From contig OY829326.1 in NCBI GenBank assembly GCA_963691655.1, forward strand, positions 35,925,989-35,989,988: 64,000 bases of DNA, in the 5' to 3' direction. This DNA is from Toxonevra muliebris (Eukaryota; Arthropoda; Insecta; Diptera; Pallopteridae). Of the stretch, positions 1 to 9,932 are shown piece after piece (position 1 is the first letter of the stretch; each line of letters opens with the position of its first letter). The notes beneath the pieces were generated by a model that was not told the origin of the DNA, searched no databases, and saw nothing but the letters and a program-made list of their open reading frames with translations. Position numbers and translations under genes: made by a program.

Positions 1-1215
1 TTACAGTTCTCACACTAAATGGAAAGTTTTGATAAATCGGATAGCTAGTTTTTAGTTTGTATTAAACATTTCTTTGTTTAAAATGCAAAATTAATTTTCT
101 CCATATCACAATTCGTTTTATGTATAGCTAGAATAGCACAATTTGCCCTGTTCATAATAAAAAGAGCGCGACAAAAATAAATCTAATTTTATATTTTTAA
201 TTTCCATTATTTTTTATCGTCCCTTCTATTAATGTAATAAACATATTTCTTAAGTCGGTAGGTTAAACTTTCAAAACATTTCAAATCGTCATTTTCGGCC
301 TTCACATTAATTGCATTAATTATTTCCGGATTACTACTGAATTACCTCAATTTTCTATTTTCAGGAAAATAGAAGCTACAATTTTTGCACAATTGTTCCC
401 CAGTTATAATTGTTTGGATCTTGACTCTTCGCCAATTTTATCTTTTATCGGGGTCATATTCGTATCATCTATCCAAGATTTCGCGTGGGCTTTACGAGGG
501 TCGTCAAGTAGAAACAGTCACAAGGTATAGCGCATTCACTTCATGCATTTATGCATTTTGTATGCCATTTGTGGAAAATTAAATTGGCTTGAGTTGACGT
601 TAAAATCCATAGCGGAAGACAAAATAAACTGTTTTCTCTGTTGTTGGTGGGATTTCAGGCGACTCTGTCTTAGTAATTTTATTTTTTGTAGTCGCCATTC
701 TTCCTGATCCTCCTGAAATTTTAATTTTGGATTTTCCAAAAACTAATAAAATATGTACCTTCAACTCAAGGAACTTTTGTTAGTCCCCTGGTATAAGTAA
801 CTATTATACGTTTTCAATATTAATCATTCGTGATCATCAAGGGTAAAACCAGAGAGATTACATCTTGATAATAGAAATATTTTTTCTGAAATACTTATTT
901 TCTGGATTTCACCCTGGTGATCAGTTAGGCAAAGAATATCAAAACTGAAACCGAATATTTAATTTACTTGAATAATTTAATTTGTGTTTAGTGTATGCAT
1001 TAATACCAAACTTGATCTGCATTGAATTAAAGAAGATAGAGTTGATGAGAACTCAAAATTCTCATCATCATCAAATTTTTACAAGAAGCTCATAAAATTA
1101 ATTTAATTGAGTAGATAGTAAATAAATCAATTGAAATAAATCTAACGAATACATAAATAGAATATAAGTATTTGGAATTTAACAAGAACACAAAAAATAT
1201 TCATCTTTGAATGCA
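1..1215. other. Flank with no supported gene
   Basis: AT-rich sequence with no convincing gene. The only notable stretch is a minus-strand open frame at 739-536. A possible splice acceptor (tttcag) lies just inside it, and the peptide beyond is charged and Gln-rich with a stop at 536. No open upstream exon could be joined to it, so it may be a terminal exon of an unseen gene or chance. Confidence 0.5.
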
Positions 1216-1222
1216 TATAAAA
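1216..1222 (+). promoter_or_regulatory. TATA box of mini-collagen gene A
   Basis: TATAAAA lies 51 bases before the ATG at 1267. An initiator-like ttagtcc follows about 30 bases downstream (1248-1254), which is the normal TATA-to-start spacing. Confidence 0.7.
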
Positions 1223-1266
1223 TGCATCCGAATGCACGTACCAACGCTTAGTCCGTCATCAACGTC

Positions 1267-1780
1267 ATGAAGGAAATAACTTGCTCTTTCGTCTTTCTAA
1301 GTAAGTTGTGTATTTTTGGCTAAAAACAAATAAATCCGTGTTAATTATATTCACATAAATACAATTACAGGTATAACTGTGTTTTTTATTATATTGGAGT
1401 TAACAGTGGGCATTGGAGGTCAAAATGTGCAACAAATTTACTATACTCAACAAGGACCTCCTGGACCGGCGGGTACGCCTGGATTGTCAGGAACTGTAGG
1501 TAATAAAGGACAACGGGGACCTACCGGCGATATTGGGCCGGTTGGTGGTTTAGGACTGCAAGGACCACCAGGTATAGATGGACGCGATGGAGCGGCTGGA
1601 CTGTCAGGCGCATCAGGAGTACGGGGTAGACGAGGTTTTCCAGGTTCAAATGGTCCACCTGGTCCAGCCGGACCTCCAGGTTTCAGGGGTCCACCAGGAC
1701 CGCCTGGAGTTCCAGGTCCATCAGCACGTAACATGCACACCGATATTGAAGCTGAAGATTTGTATGAATATGATGAATAA
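1267..1780 (+). CDS. Secreted mini-collagen A (30 Gly-X-Y triplets)
   Basis: Two exons, 1267-1300 and 1371-1780, split by a 70-base intron (gtaagt donor, ttacag acceptor, phase 1), give 147 residues. Residues 1 to about 25 are a hydrophobic signal peptide and the intron falls inside it. A short linker rich in Gln and Tyr follows. Residues 40-129 are 30 perfect Gly-X-Y triplets without interruption, with many GPP triplets and an Arg-rich GRRGFPG at triplets 20-22. The 18-residue tail is acidic and ends EDLYEYDE, a plausible tyrosine-sulfation context. The mature protein has no cysteine. The Gly-X-Y run should fold as a collagen triple helix, far shorter than basement-membrane collagens. Two paralogues lie at 8.7 and 9.9 kb. 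Exact function is not known to me; an extracellular structural role is inferred. Confidence 0.88.
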
Positions 1781-1822
1781 TTGTTTACGATACATACATA
1801 TTTGTAAATATGTAATTTGATG

Positions 1823-1828
1823 AATAAA
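1823..1828 (+). terminator. Poly(A) signal of mini-collagen A
   Basis: AATAAA lies 43 bases after the stop codon and is followed by an A-rich stretch. Confidence 0.7.
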
Positions 1829-2951
1829 AAAAAAACAAAAAATCCTGTTTTCAACTTGATTTCACATTTATTTTGAATTTACTTTATTCGTGGATATGAC
1901 TTACAGATTAGGTGCGCTTAGTTGCAACTGCTTTTCATATCGTTATTAGTGTCCCTGATCTTAATGTAAACTATTTATAATAGGGAGTTAGTTTTGAATT
2001 TCATCTGCATTATAAAAAGTTATTTCTTTTTATGCATGATTGCCCTATCCAAAAAGTTTAAGTACCTACAAGTTTAATATTTTTTTTTTTATGTAAATTC
2101 TTTAGTTTGTCAAAAAATTGCTATCATAAACAGAAGTCGTTTCTTTTCAGTTAATTTAAGTCAGCTGCATTCACATCAACTTCGTTTTGTCTGTATTCAG
2201 TAACTCATAAAGTCTCAAGACTCACATTAACTTTACAATCAATTTTTTTAATTGTTTTGACTTGCTTCAGTCCAATCATGTTTGTACTGAGATGAATCCA
2301 ATTGAATTTTAAGTAAGAAAGAACTTGCAGTTCACATTCTGTATGTGCTATAACGAATTATGACCTCCGTCAAGTTGGCCCCTCGACTTTCGAAGCTGAA
2401 ATTTGTTATCGGAATCGTTTGTTATTCATTTGTGAGTCTATTTCGTTGAAGTAATAGCATTTTTAGAGTGCCAAAAGAAACATTCTCAAATGTTTTTTAA
2501 AACATTGTAAAAAAAATTTAAATCCTACGAATCTGAGTTTTATAAACTGAAAATGCAGTACATGACAGAAAAAAATTGCCGAATTTGTTATTTTGAAAAT
2601 TTTCTAATTTTTGTATAATTTAAGTAACCAATTTAAACTTGCTTGTTTGGAGTTACGTTTTAGAATTAAAGGCGAAAATAAAATGGGTTATTATATAACT
2701 CCGATGCTAATAATTTTGAAGACACAGAAAGATAAGATTAGTTAAATGATTTTACAAAAAGGCAGTGTTTTAGAGCAATAAATTACAGCAATTGGTTTCA
2801 AGGAATATTTTTAGGAATTCGAAAACCTAAAAGGGCTATATGTCCGTATTTCGCTTTGATAACAATTTGGGACCTTTCTGGCCAGGATGCGTACAAACTG
2901 TTTAATAGTATTAAATTGATATGATTTTACCAGACATCAGTTTTGGTTTCC
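1829..2951. other. Intergenic, nothing supported
   Basis: AT-rich spacer of about 1.1 kb. I see no gene, RNA or clear repeat in it. Confidence 0.5.
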
Positions 2952-3793
2952 TTAATTTTTTGACGCCCGAATTATAATGGGGCTTGAGTGAAACCTTTTA
3001 TTGTGAAATTATTGTTACTTAGGTCTTCCATAATCATGACACCAAATTTCTTGCTTCTACATTGATTTGTTTGCCATTTATTAAAGATTAAAAAAACAGA
3101 GCTATGAAGCTGTAGACAACCACTTTTCCTTTTCTCCAATTGTTTGATTTTCATATTCTCTTATCTTTTATAAACATATCTGATAAAAGAAATTTTCGGT
3201 TAATGATAATTTAATGCATTATTTTTCAAAAAGTAGTGCAAAAGATTTTATTAAAAATTTTTGCACTTAGGTTTTTTGCTGGACTTCAAAGACAAAACAT
3301 TAAAAAAAAAATTACTGAAGCACGAAATTTCAAATATTCGGCAATCAGCAAACGTGAAGAATACCTAACAGAACCGAATTCAAATAGCGTTAATAGTAAT
3401 ATCTGTTAAACATTTTATTTATGCCACATAAAATTGAATGTTGCATATACGCAACATTGGGTAGGTTAGGTTAGGTTGGAGTGGCTGTCGAGAGACACAC
3501 TTAGGCCTGAACGGCCCATTGTGATACCACATAGTTGGACCTACAGTTTAACGTCGATTCCGAACGGCGGTGTGGCAATTTTTTATCGGCTTGGTGGTTT
3601 TGCCATTACCAACCAATGTGTGTACTTGTACACTATCTTATAATTCTCATATACTTCATATTGATAGTGAATATAAGAGAGTAATGAAAATAAACCACCA
3701 GACGGGAATCGAACCCGAACCTCTCAGGTGAAAGTCTAGTGCACTATCCACTAGGCTATCGAGGTCGTCCAACATTAGGTATGAAAGAGTTAA
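2952..3793 (-). mobile_element. TTAA-flanked piggyBac-like short element, copy A
   Basis: TTAA stands at both ends (2952-2955, 3790-3793). The interior aligns as reverse complement with 50,400-50,928 along its whole length: ends reading tttgacgc near one TTAA and gtatgaaagag near the other, and a shared middle with tttttgcacttaggttttt. Without the SINE inserted at 3464 the element is about 517 bases, against 521 for copy B. TTAA target duplication and YCCTTT-like ends are the known habit of piggyBac elements. It codes for no recognisable transposase, so it is probably a non-autonomous derivative. Confidence 0.72.
3464..3769 (-). mobile_element. tRNA-derived SINE, copy 1, with target-site duplication
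   Basis: It reads on the minus strand. The head (about 3769-3697) looks like a tRNA: an A box in TAGCCTAGTGG, a CTTTCAC anticodon-like loop as in tRNA-Glu, and a B box GGTTCGATTCC. The body holds an internal conserved piece around ccgttcggaatcgacg, and the tail ends in repeated CCTAAC. The element is flanked by caacattgggta (3452-3463) and caacattaggta (3770-3781), a 12-base target duplication with one later mismatch. It sits inside a TTAA element whose uninterrupted copy at 50.4 kb shows the empty site. Related copies lie at 17.4 and 43.5 kb. Confidence 0.8.
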
Positions 3794-4588
3794 ATTTCTC
3801 TTCAGTTTTACGTTTCTCTCCTTTGATTTTCTTTCCAAGAATAACCAATAAGTCCTAATAGCCCTTACATTTTCCTGAGACTATGAAATCAGATTGTGCT
3901 TGTATGTGAGAATTTTTGAAAGATACTAGGTTGACATGTTTACTGAACCTAATTTGATTGATAAATTTATAAAAATAACTCATCATGAGAGCTGAGTAAT
4001 ATAGGATTAATCGTACTAAAGAAATAAATTTGAATATCAACGTATATAATTGCAGTATTGTATTTTTTTTTATAATGCTGAGTATTTACAGTTATCATGA
4101 GTATAATTAGGGCTCCAAGTCCAAATATTGTTATAACCTTAAAGACTGTAAAGAATAGCTATTGTTTTACAGTATTACAGCAAGTATTTTAAACTGATCC
4201 ATTCCTCTTTTCTGCGTCTAATTCTTTGAACTTTATCGGCAGCTATCAAGTTAAATTTATACTCATCAGAAACCAGTTATTTAAATTATGCAAAAATGTA
4301 GAAATTTTATCAAAAATATCTATTTGGCAGTTTTTTTAGAGCTCACTGTTCCTATATCCCCTAATGAGCGATGGAATTTAGTTAATGTTAGAGTATTTGG
4401 TTTATAACTTCTAATTCCATAAAAACTAATATTTTTAGTAAACAAAGCTGAAATTAATTGATGTGATTTTGATAACATGAAAAAATCAAGTTCTAAGAAT
4501 TTTCTTTTACTTAAAAGATAAAATCTTCTGTTTCAGTTTGAAGTTCCACGCTACTGGCAGTTAGCTTGAAATTTCAAAGAAAATTAGG
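3794..4588. other. Intergenic, nothing supported
   Basis: AT-rich spacer leading to the next promoter. No open frame or repeat that I can support. Confidence 0.5.
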
Positions 4589-4596
4589 TATAAAAG
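4589..4596 (+). promoter_or_regulatory. TATA box of the 4.6-kb secreted gene
   Basis: TATAAAAG lies 40 bases before the ATG at 4629. Confidence 0.7.
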
Positions 4597-4628
4597 AACG
4601 TTTCGGCAGCTAACTCGTCATGTTCAAA

Positions 4629-5265
4629 ATGAATTTTATAATAAAATCATTTGGTATTAAACACACAGTTTGTATTGTTAGTATTGGAAATAATATATAT
4701 TTATTTTAATTTGCCTATTTCAGTTGTGACATTATTGCTTCTAGCAATTACGTTGCCCATTGAATCCGGTAGACCACCACCGATTAGACATTTTGGAATG
4801 GCTGCAAATATCGAAGTTGACACCAACCAGCACAGATTACCCTATTCTTATAAAAATAATCCAGGAGCAGACAAACAACTCCAACCATCACCTGAGAGTG
4901 ATGCTGTGCAAGAAGGAAAACCAGTAAATCCTTATGATGATGGACGTAAATTACCCGATTACTTATACTCAACTGTATTTCCAGTCATGAGTGGAAACAA
5001 CTTGAATATAATGCTACCTCAAATGGGTTATCATCCTGTTTATGGTCCGGGCGTAACTGAAAATCGAAGAAATTATCCTTATGCTTGGGAAGGACCACAT
5101 TGGCCACTCTCTGATCGTTTTCAATATGCTTTTAATTTAAATGGAAACTCAGGTTTGAATGCAGCGCCGCCATTGAATTCAGTTGAATTTTCTGAAAAAG
5201 ATAAAACGCCAAAACCGGCGCTGGTATGTTGGTGGCAAACCGATATTGATGCTAATGATCTCTAA
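4629..5265 (+). CDS. Secreted protein of unknown function, Pro/Asn/Tyr-rich
   Basis: Exons 4629-4653 and 4724-5265 join in phase 1 across a 70-base intron (gtatta donor, tttcag acceptor) to give 188 residues. The joined N-terminus is a strong signal peptide, ending near PIESG. This join is preferred over the longer unspliced frame because that frame lacks an ATG and runs through the intron. The mature protein is rich in Pro, Asn and Tyr, has GRPPPIRHFGM near its start, a Tyr/Pro-rich centre, and only one cysteine, in ALVCWW near the end. I do not recognise the family. Exon structure and promoter match the neighbouring collagen-like and Kazal genes, so joint expression is likely. Confidence 0.8.
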
Positions 5266-5323
5266 CGGCGAGGAGCAATATTTAAATATACTACATATAA
5301 TTCTTTGATAATGTGTTTCGCTT

Positions 5324-5329
5324 AATAAA
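5324..5329 (+). terminator. Poly(A) signal of the 4.6-kb gene
   Basis: AATAAA lies 59 bases after the stop codon. Confidence 0.6.
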
Positions 5330-6500
5330 GATAACAATTGCTTTTATTACCATTGAATCTTGAGAGAATTAACGAGTTTCACAATTTATATGGTATATAT
5401 TTACGTACTATACGTACGTAGCCAACCAATGAATGACGTAGAAATCATTAACGATTCTATTTCCCAAAATCGACGATGATGATAAGACATAATTTTTTTT
5501 TTTTTATATATGTATTTGTATATCTACTTGTAAGCCCAATATAAATTATTCATGACTCATGATATTAACAGGGGGTTAATGCTCTTTTATTTAGACCCTA
5601 GTAAGCCACAGTATGATTGTTATTGTGTGTGTTTTTATTTTTATTTTTTGTGTAAGCTGTCGAATTTAATTACAATTAAATGAATATTCAAAGTTTCCAA
5701 TAATAATGTAGACGCCAAAGAAGAAAGTTAACTTCATTTAAATAACCTGAAGAAAGTTTTGAATAGAAGACAAATATAAATAAGTATGCTAAGTGATTAA
5801 ATATTCTCACCTTTTAAATTGATAGATACATACAATGAATGAATGAAAATCAAACTAGAATAAATAAATGGAGTATAGAATACATATCGTTGGCTGGTGT
5901 CAGAATCACGAATGTGCTAAAATTTTATTTTGATAAAAGTAAATTTTATTAAAATTGACACTTTTGCATAGACCTATTATAATATCGCAACATTTGAATT
6001 TAATTCATTGTTAATAGCCTTACAGTTAAGTTTATTTAAATGGACATGTTGTATACTTTGCATCTGTAGATTAGAGCAACCCAAATTCATTACTAGTTAT
6101 TATTAGCTGTTTTGTGAAAGATTTTAAAGGTATTAACAATTAAAATGTAAAGCAAATCTCTCTCGTTAAACTGTGGCTCCGAAAGAGTTAACTATTTAAT
6201 ATTTTGGGAGGATTTCGTTAGTCAATTTGATTAGTGAAACTAAAACAGGACTACGTATTTATATTTTTCTAGTAATTTGAAGTCATCATTTATTTTGCTT
6301 GGAGTCGTTACTTTAAATTCTCAGTTGTAAACTCTAATGAAATATGCATACAGTAAGTCAAAAAAATGTTCACGTAAAGGAAAATTTTCGAGTCACGATA
6401 AATATCCAAGAATGGCGTCAAATCGAAAAGTAACAGCACAGAAATCTTTCTACTCATTTCGAGGGGCACAAAGGAAAACAATTTTTGAAATCAGATAATA
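5330..6500. other. Intergenic, nothing supported
   Basis: AT-rich, with a small palindrome-like run of tacgta near 5404-5419. No gene supported. Confidence 0.5.
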
Positions 6501-7664
6501 AGGAGTGAGATCGAAAATATCTTAACATATATAAAATTCACTAATTTTTAAACGATTGATCTTAGAGTTATGATATTTTTATTTCATTGATAATATTTTC
6601 CTTTTAAAATCTTCGATAGTCACCTTTTTGTGCTCTTTAAGTTTCTTTTCACAAGAGCCCAATATCTCTCCACTGGTCTTAGCTCCGGACAATTTGGAGG
6701 ATTGGCCTCTCTTGGTACAAAAACTATGTTATTACTTTCGTACCACTCCAGAGCTTTCTTGCCGTAGTGACATGATGCCAAATCGGGCCAAAAATATGTG
6801 GACACATTGTGCTCTCTTAGGAAAGGAAGAAGTCTTTTTTCCAAACATTCTTTGATGTATATTTCGGTATTTATAGAGCCCACTGTAACAAATGACTTTC
6901 TTCTTTTGCCGCAATTGCAAATAGCTTGCCATACCAGGAATTTTTTAGGAAATTTCGTCTGCTTTTAGATTCTAAATTGTTCTTCGACATTTCCTCGAAC
7001 ATCACCAACATCAGCAACATAAAAATTTTGACCCGGAAGCTGCGTAAAATATGTCAGTACATACGTTTCGTCGTCCATTATACAACATGAATATTTTTGT
7101 ATGAAATTCGATTTTAATTTCCGAGCCTTACTTTTGGCGTCTAAATTTTTTGCAGTATTCCTGTCTGGAACTTTTTGGGCTTTGTATGTTTTCAAACCTG
7201 CATTGGCTTTAACTTTTTGCACCAAATAGTCAGAGCACTGGGCTAACCGGGCAGCATTTCTACCAGATGTGCTTGGAGATCTTTTCAATATGCTTTCTAT
7301 TTTCTTAGCTTTCCTAATATCATGTGGTCCTTGTTTTCCTCCCGAACCAGGTTTCCTATCGATGGTCAAATTTTCCTGAAACTGTTTAATAACATTGGAA
7401 ACAGTTTGACAGCAGACCTTCAATTCTTTGGCCAATTTTTTGTAGGACCAATTTGGATTGTTTTGAAAATTTTTAATAATTTTAAGACGTACTTCTTTTT
7501 CTTCACTCGTTTTGATCAAACTCACAATAAATCAACATGTTTGTTATTAAAAATAATAACTGACATATTTTTCAAAAATAACTAGATCAAAGAAATTTTT
7601 AAATTTACACCAAAAAAAAATTATTAGGTAAAACGTGTGTTAAGATTTTTTCGATTTCACTCCT
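6501..7664 (-). mobile_element. Tc1/mariner-type DD37E transposon, recently inactivated
   Basis: Imperfect inverted repeats of about 28 bases (6501-6528 and 7637-7664, beginning AGGAGTGA) bracket a transposase on the minus strand. The pair matches except for a few positions. A TA target duplication is not clearly kept. The spacing of the catalytic triad (see the transposase entry) places it in the DD37E branch of the IS630-Tc1-mariner superfamily known from insects. Confidence 0.8.
6620..7525 (-). pseudogene. DD37E transposase with one stop and one frameshift
   Basis: Read on the minus strand. The N-terminal part has a helix-turn-helix (SYKKLAKELKVCCQTVSNVI) followed by a second DNA-binding helix set. 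The catalytic residues are visible: Asp in MDDETYV, Asp in WPDLASCHYG and Glu in RPVERYW, with 37 residues between the last two. A single TAA codon at 6967-6965 breaks the frame but the protein continues in the same frame beyond it. Near 6620 the frame is lost again by what looks like a one-base deletion, since the next frame continues with a plausible C-terminus. Light damage suggests recent death. Confidence 0.82.
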
Positions 7665-8147
7665 TTTCTTCAAGTTCCAAAATTCCATATTTTTTTTTTA
7701 ACTTTCAGCCAAAGTTTTTTTTTCTAATTTTACAGCTTGCATGCATAAATAATTTTTAAATCGGTTAATTTTTATTGGTGCGCAATATGATCAAAGCCTT
7801 TAGCGGATATTTTGCCTGTGCCATCAGTATTTGGAGTGAGGGACATACTGATGGAATTCCCGAATTTCTGATTTTTACTTTCAGTATTTTAAAATACTAA
7901 CAGTATTAATTGCCGTGTAAAGCAAATTGATAAGTATAAGGGAAAACATTTTGCTCAAAAAGGAACTTTAGAGGGCACTCCAGAATAAAAGCTTTGAAAA
8001 TTTGGATGAATCTCAAGGAAACCTTCTTTTCTTTAAAAAAAAAAATCGCGCCAAAGTGCTTTTCAAAACTCCATTTGGAAAGGGAAGTTTTTAAATCTCT
8101 CTGCTCTCTGCTGTATACTTGGATATCCACTATAAAAAAGTAAAAGC

Positions 8148-8251
8148 TTGGGCAATTCACAAGCTGTCATATTCGATGTCATATCGTCTCATACAAAATT
8201 ATATGACATTATGATTATACGACAGAATATGACAGCTTGTGAATCGGCCAA
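8148..8251. mobile_element. Small hairpin MITE
   Basis: Perfect 20-base arms, attcacaagctgtcatattc at 8155-8174 and its complement at 8225-8244, enclose about 50 bases. The match extends outward with mismatches to about 27 bases per arm. The whole unit is about 100 bases, non-coding and palindromic, as expected of a miniature inverted-repeat element. The target duplication could not be fixed. Confidence 0.6.
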
Positions 8252-8485
8252 TTTTGCTTATGAACTTAATTGAAAGGGCATAAGAAAATGCTTATTAAAT
8301 CATTTTAAATTTACTACTTTCTTCTGTTATTTTTACTTACGAACAATTTGTAGGTAAGAACAAATTTTGAATACTTATTAAAATGTAAATAATTGAGTCA
8401 AAGATATAAGGATGTAAATTTCTAAGTGTAATTTTTTGCACAACATGCAATTAATCGCATATTAGTGACGCTATTTTATAAATTT

Positions 8486-8574
8486 CAAAAATAATTATTT
8501 TATATGAACTAAATTTTTAAATTAAAGTAAATAAATTAAATTAAATCAAAAATAATTATTTTATATGAACTAAA
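8486..8574 (+). repeat. Direct repeat, two 28-base copies
   Basis: An identical 28-base block lies at 8486-8513 and 8547-8574, containing ataattattttatatgaact. It sits just downstream of the end of mini-collagen B and probably arose by local duplication. Confidence 0.75.
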
Positions 8575-8657
8575 GTAATGTTCTCCAAAGGCATCAATTG
8601 GTCTGTGGTTGCGTATTGTTGAAAATTGACATTTGTCTTCTTATTTGTGACGATTGC

Positions 8658-9199
8658 TTATCCGCCTGGTGTTCCTCCAGGGGTACCACCAGGTGTTGCT
8701 CCAGTGCTCGGTGCAGCTACTCCAGGTTCACCTTGGACACCAGGCAGCCCAGGTCTACCCATCGGACCCATTGGTCCGGGAACACCACGACCACCAGGAA
8801 AACCACGACGACCTCCTAATCCTGATAAACCAGATGAACCAGGCATACCCTCTCGACCAGATGTTCCTTGTAACCCGGGTGGGCCAACTGGACCTTGTGG
8901 GCCTTTGGGACCTTTTAAACCAGGATCACCACGGGGACCCTTTAGTCCCGGTGTACCAGGCTCTCCCGGAGTTCCACGTGGACCGGGAATGCATATACAC
9001 TGTGGTGTAGATTGGAAATATGACTGAACATTGTTCCTGTTACGAGTTCGAAGTAGAATTGAACGAGCTTGTTTTTCTTCGGCTGCCAAAGTGGAAAATA
9101 TAAGACCTGTGTTAAAATAAATTTCAGATTTTAAACAATAATGCAAATGAAACTTTATGTTACTTTGTATAACTTACAAAATGAGATTAACAGCTTCAT
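8658..9199 (-). CDS. Secreted mini-collagen B (30 Gly-X-Y triplets, CxC knot)
   Basis: Minus strand, exons 9199-9178 and 9106-8658, phase 1 across a 71-base intron (gtaagt donor, acacag acceptor), 156 residues. The joined N-terminus is a signal peptide ending near LAAEE. A basic segment (RTRNRNN) follows, then CIC at 44-46 two residues before the first glycine. Residues 49-138 are 30 uninterrupted Gly-X-Y triplets. GRRGFPG falls at triplets 20-22, the same register as in mini-collagen A. The 18-residue tail is a small Gly/Pro/Thr repeat ending in GGTPGG and lacks the acidic tail of A and C. The CxC pair next to the helix could link chains by disulfides, as cysteine knots do in other collagens. 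It is divergent from mini-collagen C, with 733 bases between the ATGs. Confidence 0.88.
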
Positions 9200-9240
9200 T
9201 TCAGAATTCGTTCTATTTGATTCTAAGTGTAGCCAGTGGT

Positions 9241-9247
9241 TTTTATA
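9241..9247 (-). promoter_or_regulatory. TATA box of mini-collagen B
   Basis: TATAAAA on the minus strand, about 41 bases before the ATG at 9199. Confidence 0.68.
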
Positions 9248-9883
9248 GAAACTGCTGCTGGATTATTGAGGAGATTTACAATCGTATTTTATTTCATCTT
9301 AATTTAAACTTATTGCAAGTTATGTGAATGCAATTAAAAGTCATTAGTTTAACGACTTAAACCAAATATTAATGCGTTTCAATTTTATATCACTATAACA
9401 AATCACGAAAACAACGAGAATCAATTAAGAGTCTTCAAACATATTTCTCTGTTGCATTCACTTAAACAAACAATTCAAAGTGCTATTTGCACCGTGAGCT
9501 TAGCCTCTCAATATTGATAAGATGAGCATTCTTAACTTTTTGTCTGTGACTGGATGTAAACAGGTGTATACAATAGATTTTTGAATGGCACAACTGAATT
9601 TTCTCATCACTGTGAGATTTCGAGAAAACCCCCAAACCAAAGAGAAACTAAAGCATATTAAAGATTTTCTTAATTTTCGTTTCACTCTCCTCTGCTTTCC
9701 CTTAAAGCATTAAATTACATTTTATCTAAACTTTTACTTATCAATCATTAAAAAAGTCATAAACGAACTAGAGTTCCTATCAACACTGCCCAGTTAAATT
9801 AAATGAAACGTTAAATTGCCTGTTTTTATGATTCATTAGTTTAAATTTCCCATGCCTATATTTTCCAAGCAATTGCCAGAAGG
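9248..9883. promoter_or_regulatory. Shared divergent upstream region of mini-collagens B and C
   Basis: About 640 bases between two outward-facing TATA boxes with no gene of their own. Head-to-head placement of two paralogues suggests shared control elements. No specific factor site is claimed. Confidence 0.4.
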
Positions 9884-9890
9884 TATAAAT
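9884..9890 (+). promoter_or_regulatory. TATA box of mini-collagen C
   Basis: TATAAAT lies 49 bases before the ATG at 9933. Confidence 0.68.
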
Positions 9891-9932
9891 AAGAAGGCTA
9901 CATATGTGAACTGTGATATTTTGAACTCAACA

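Noticed and set aside
1447..1854. Long Pro/Gly-rich frames opposite mini-collagen A, and similar ones opposite B and C
   Set aside because: They are mirror images of the Gly-X-Y repeat, without signal peptide, promoter or splice sites, and share the repeat's codon pattern.
3697..3769. Functional tRNA gene
   Set aside because: It has A and B boxes, but the stems are imperfect and it is the head of a SINE flanked by a target duplication.
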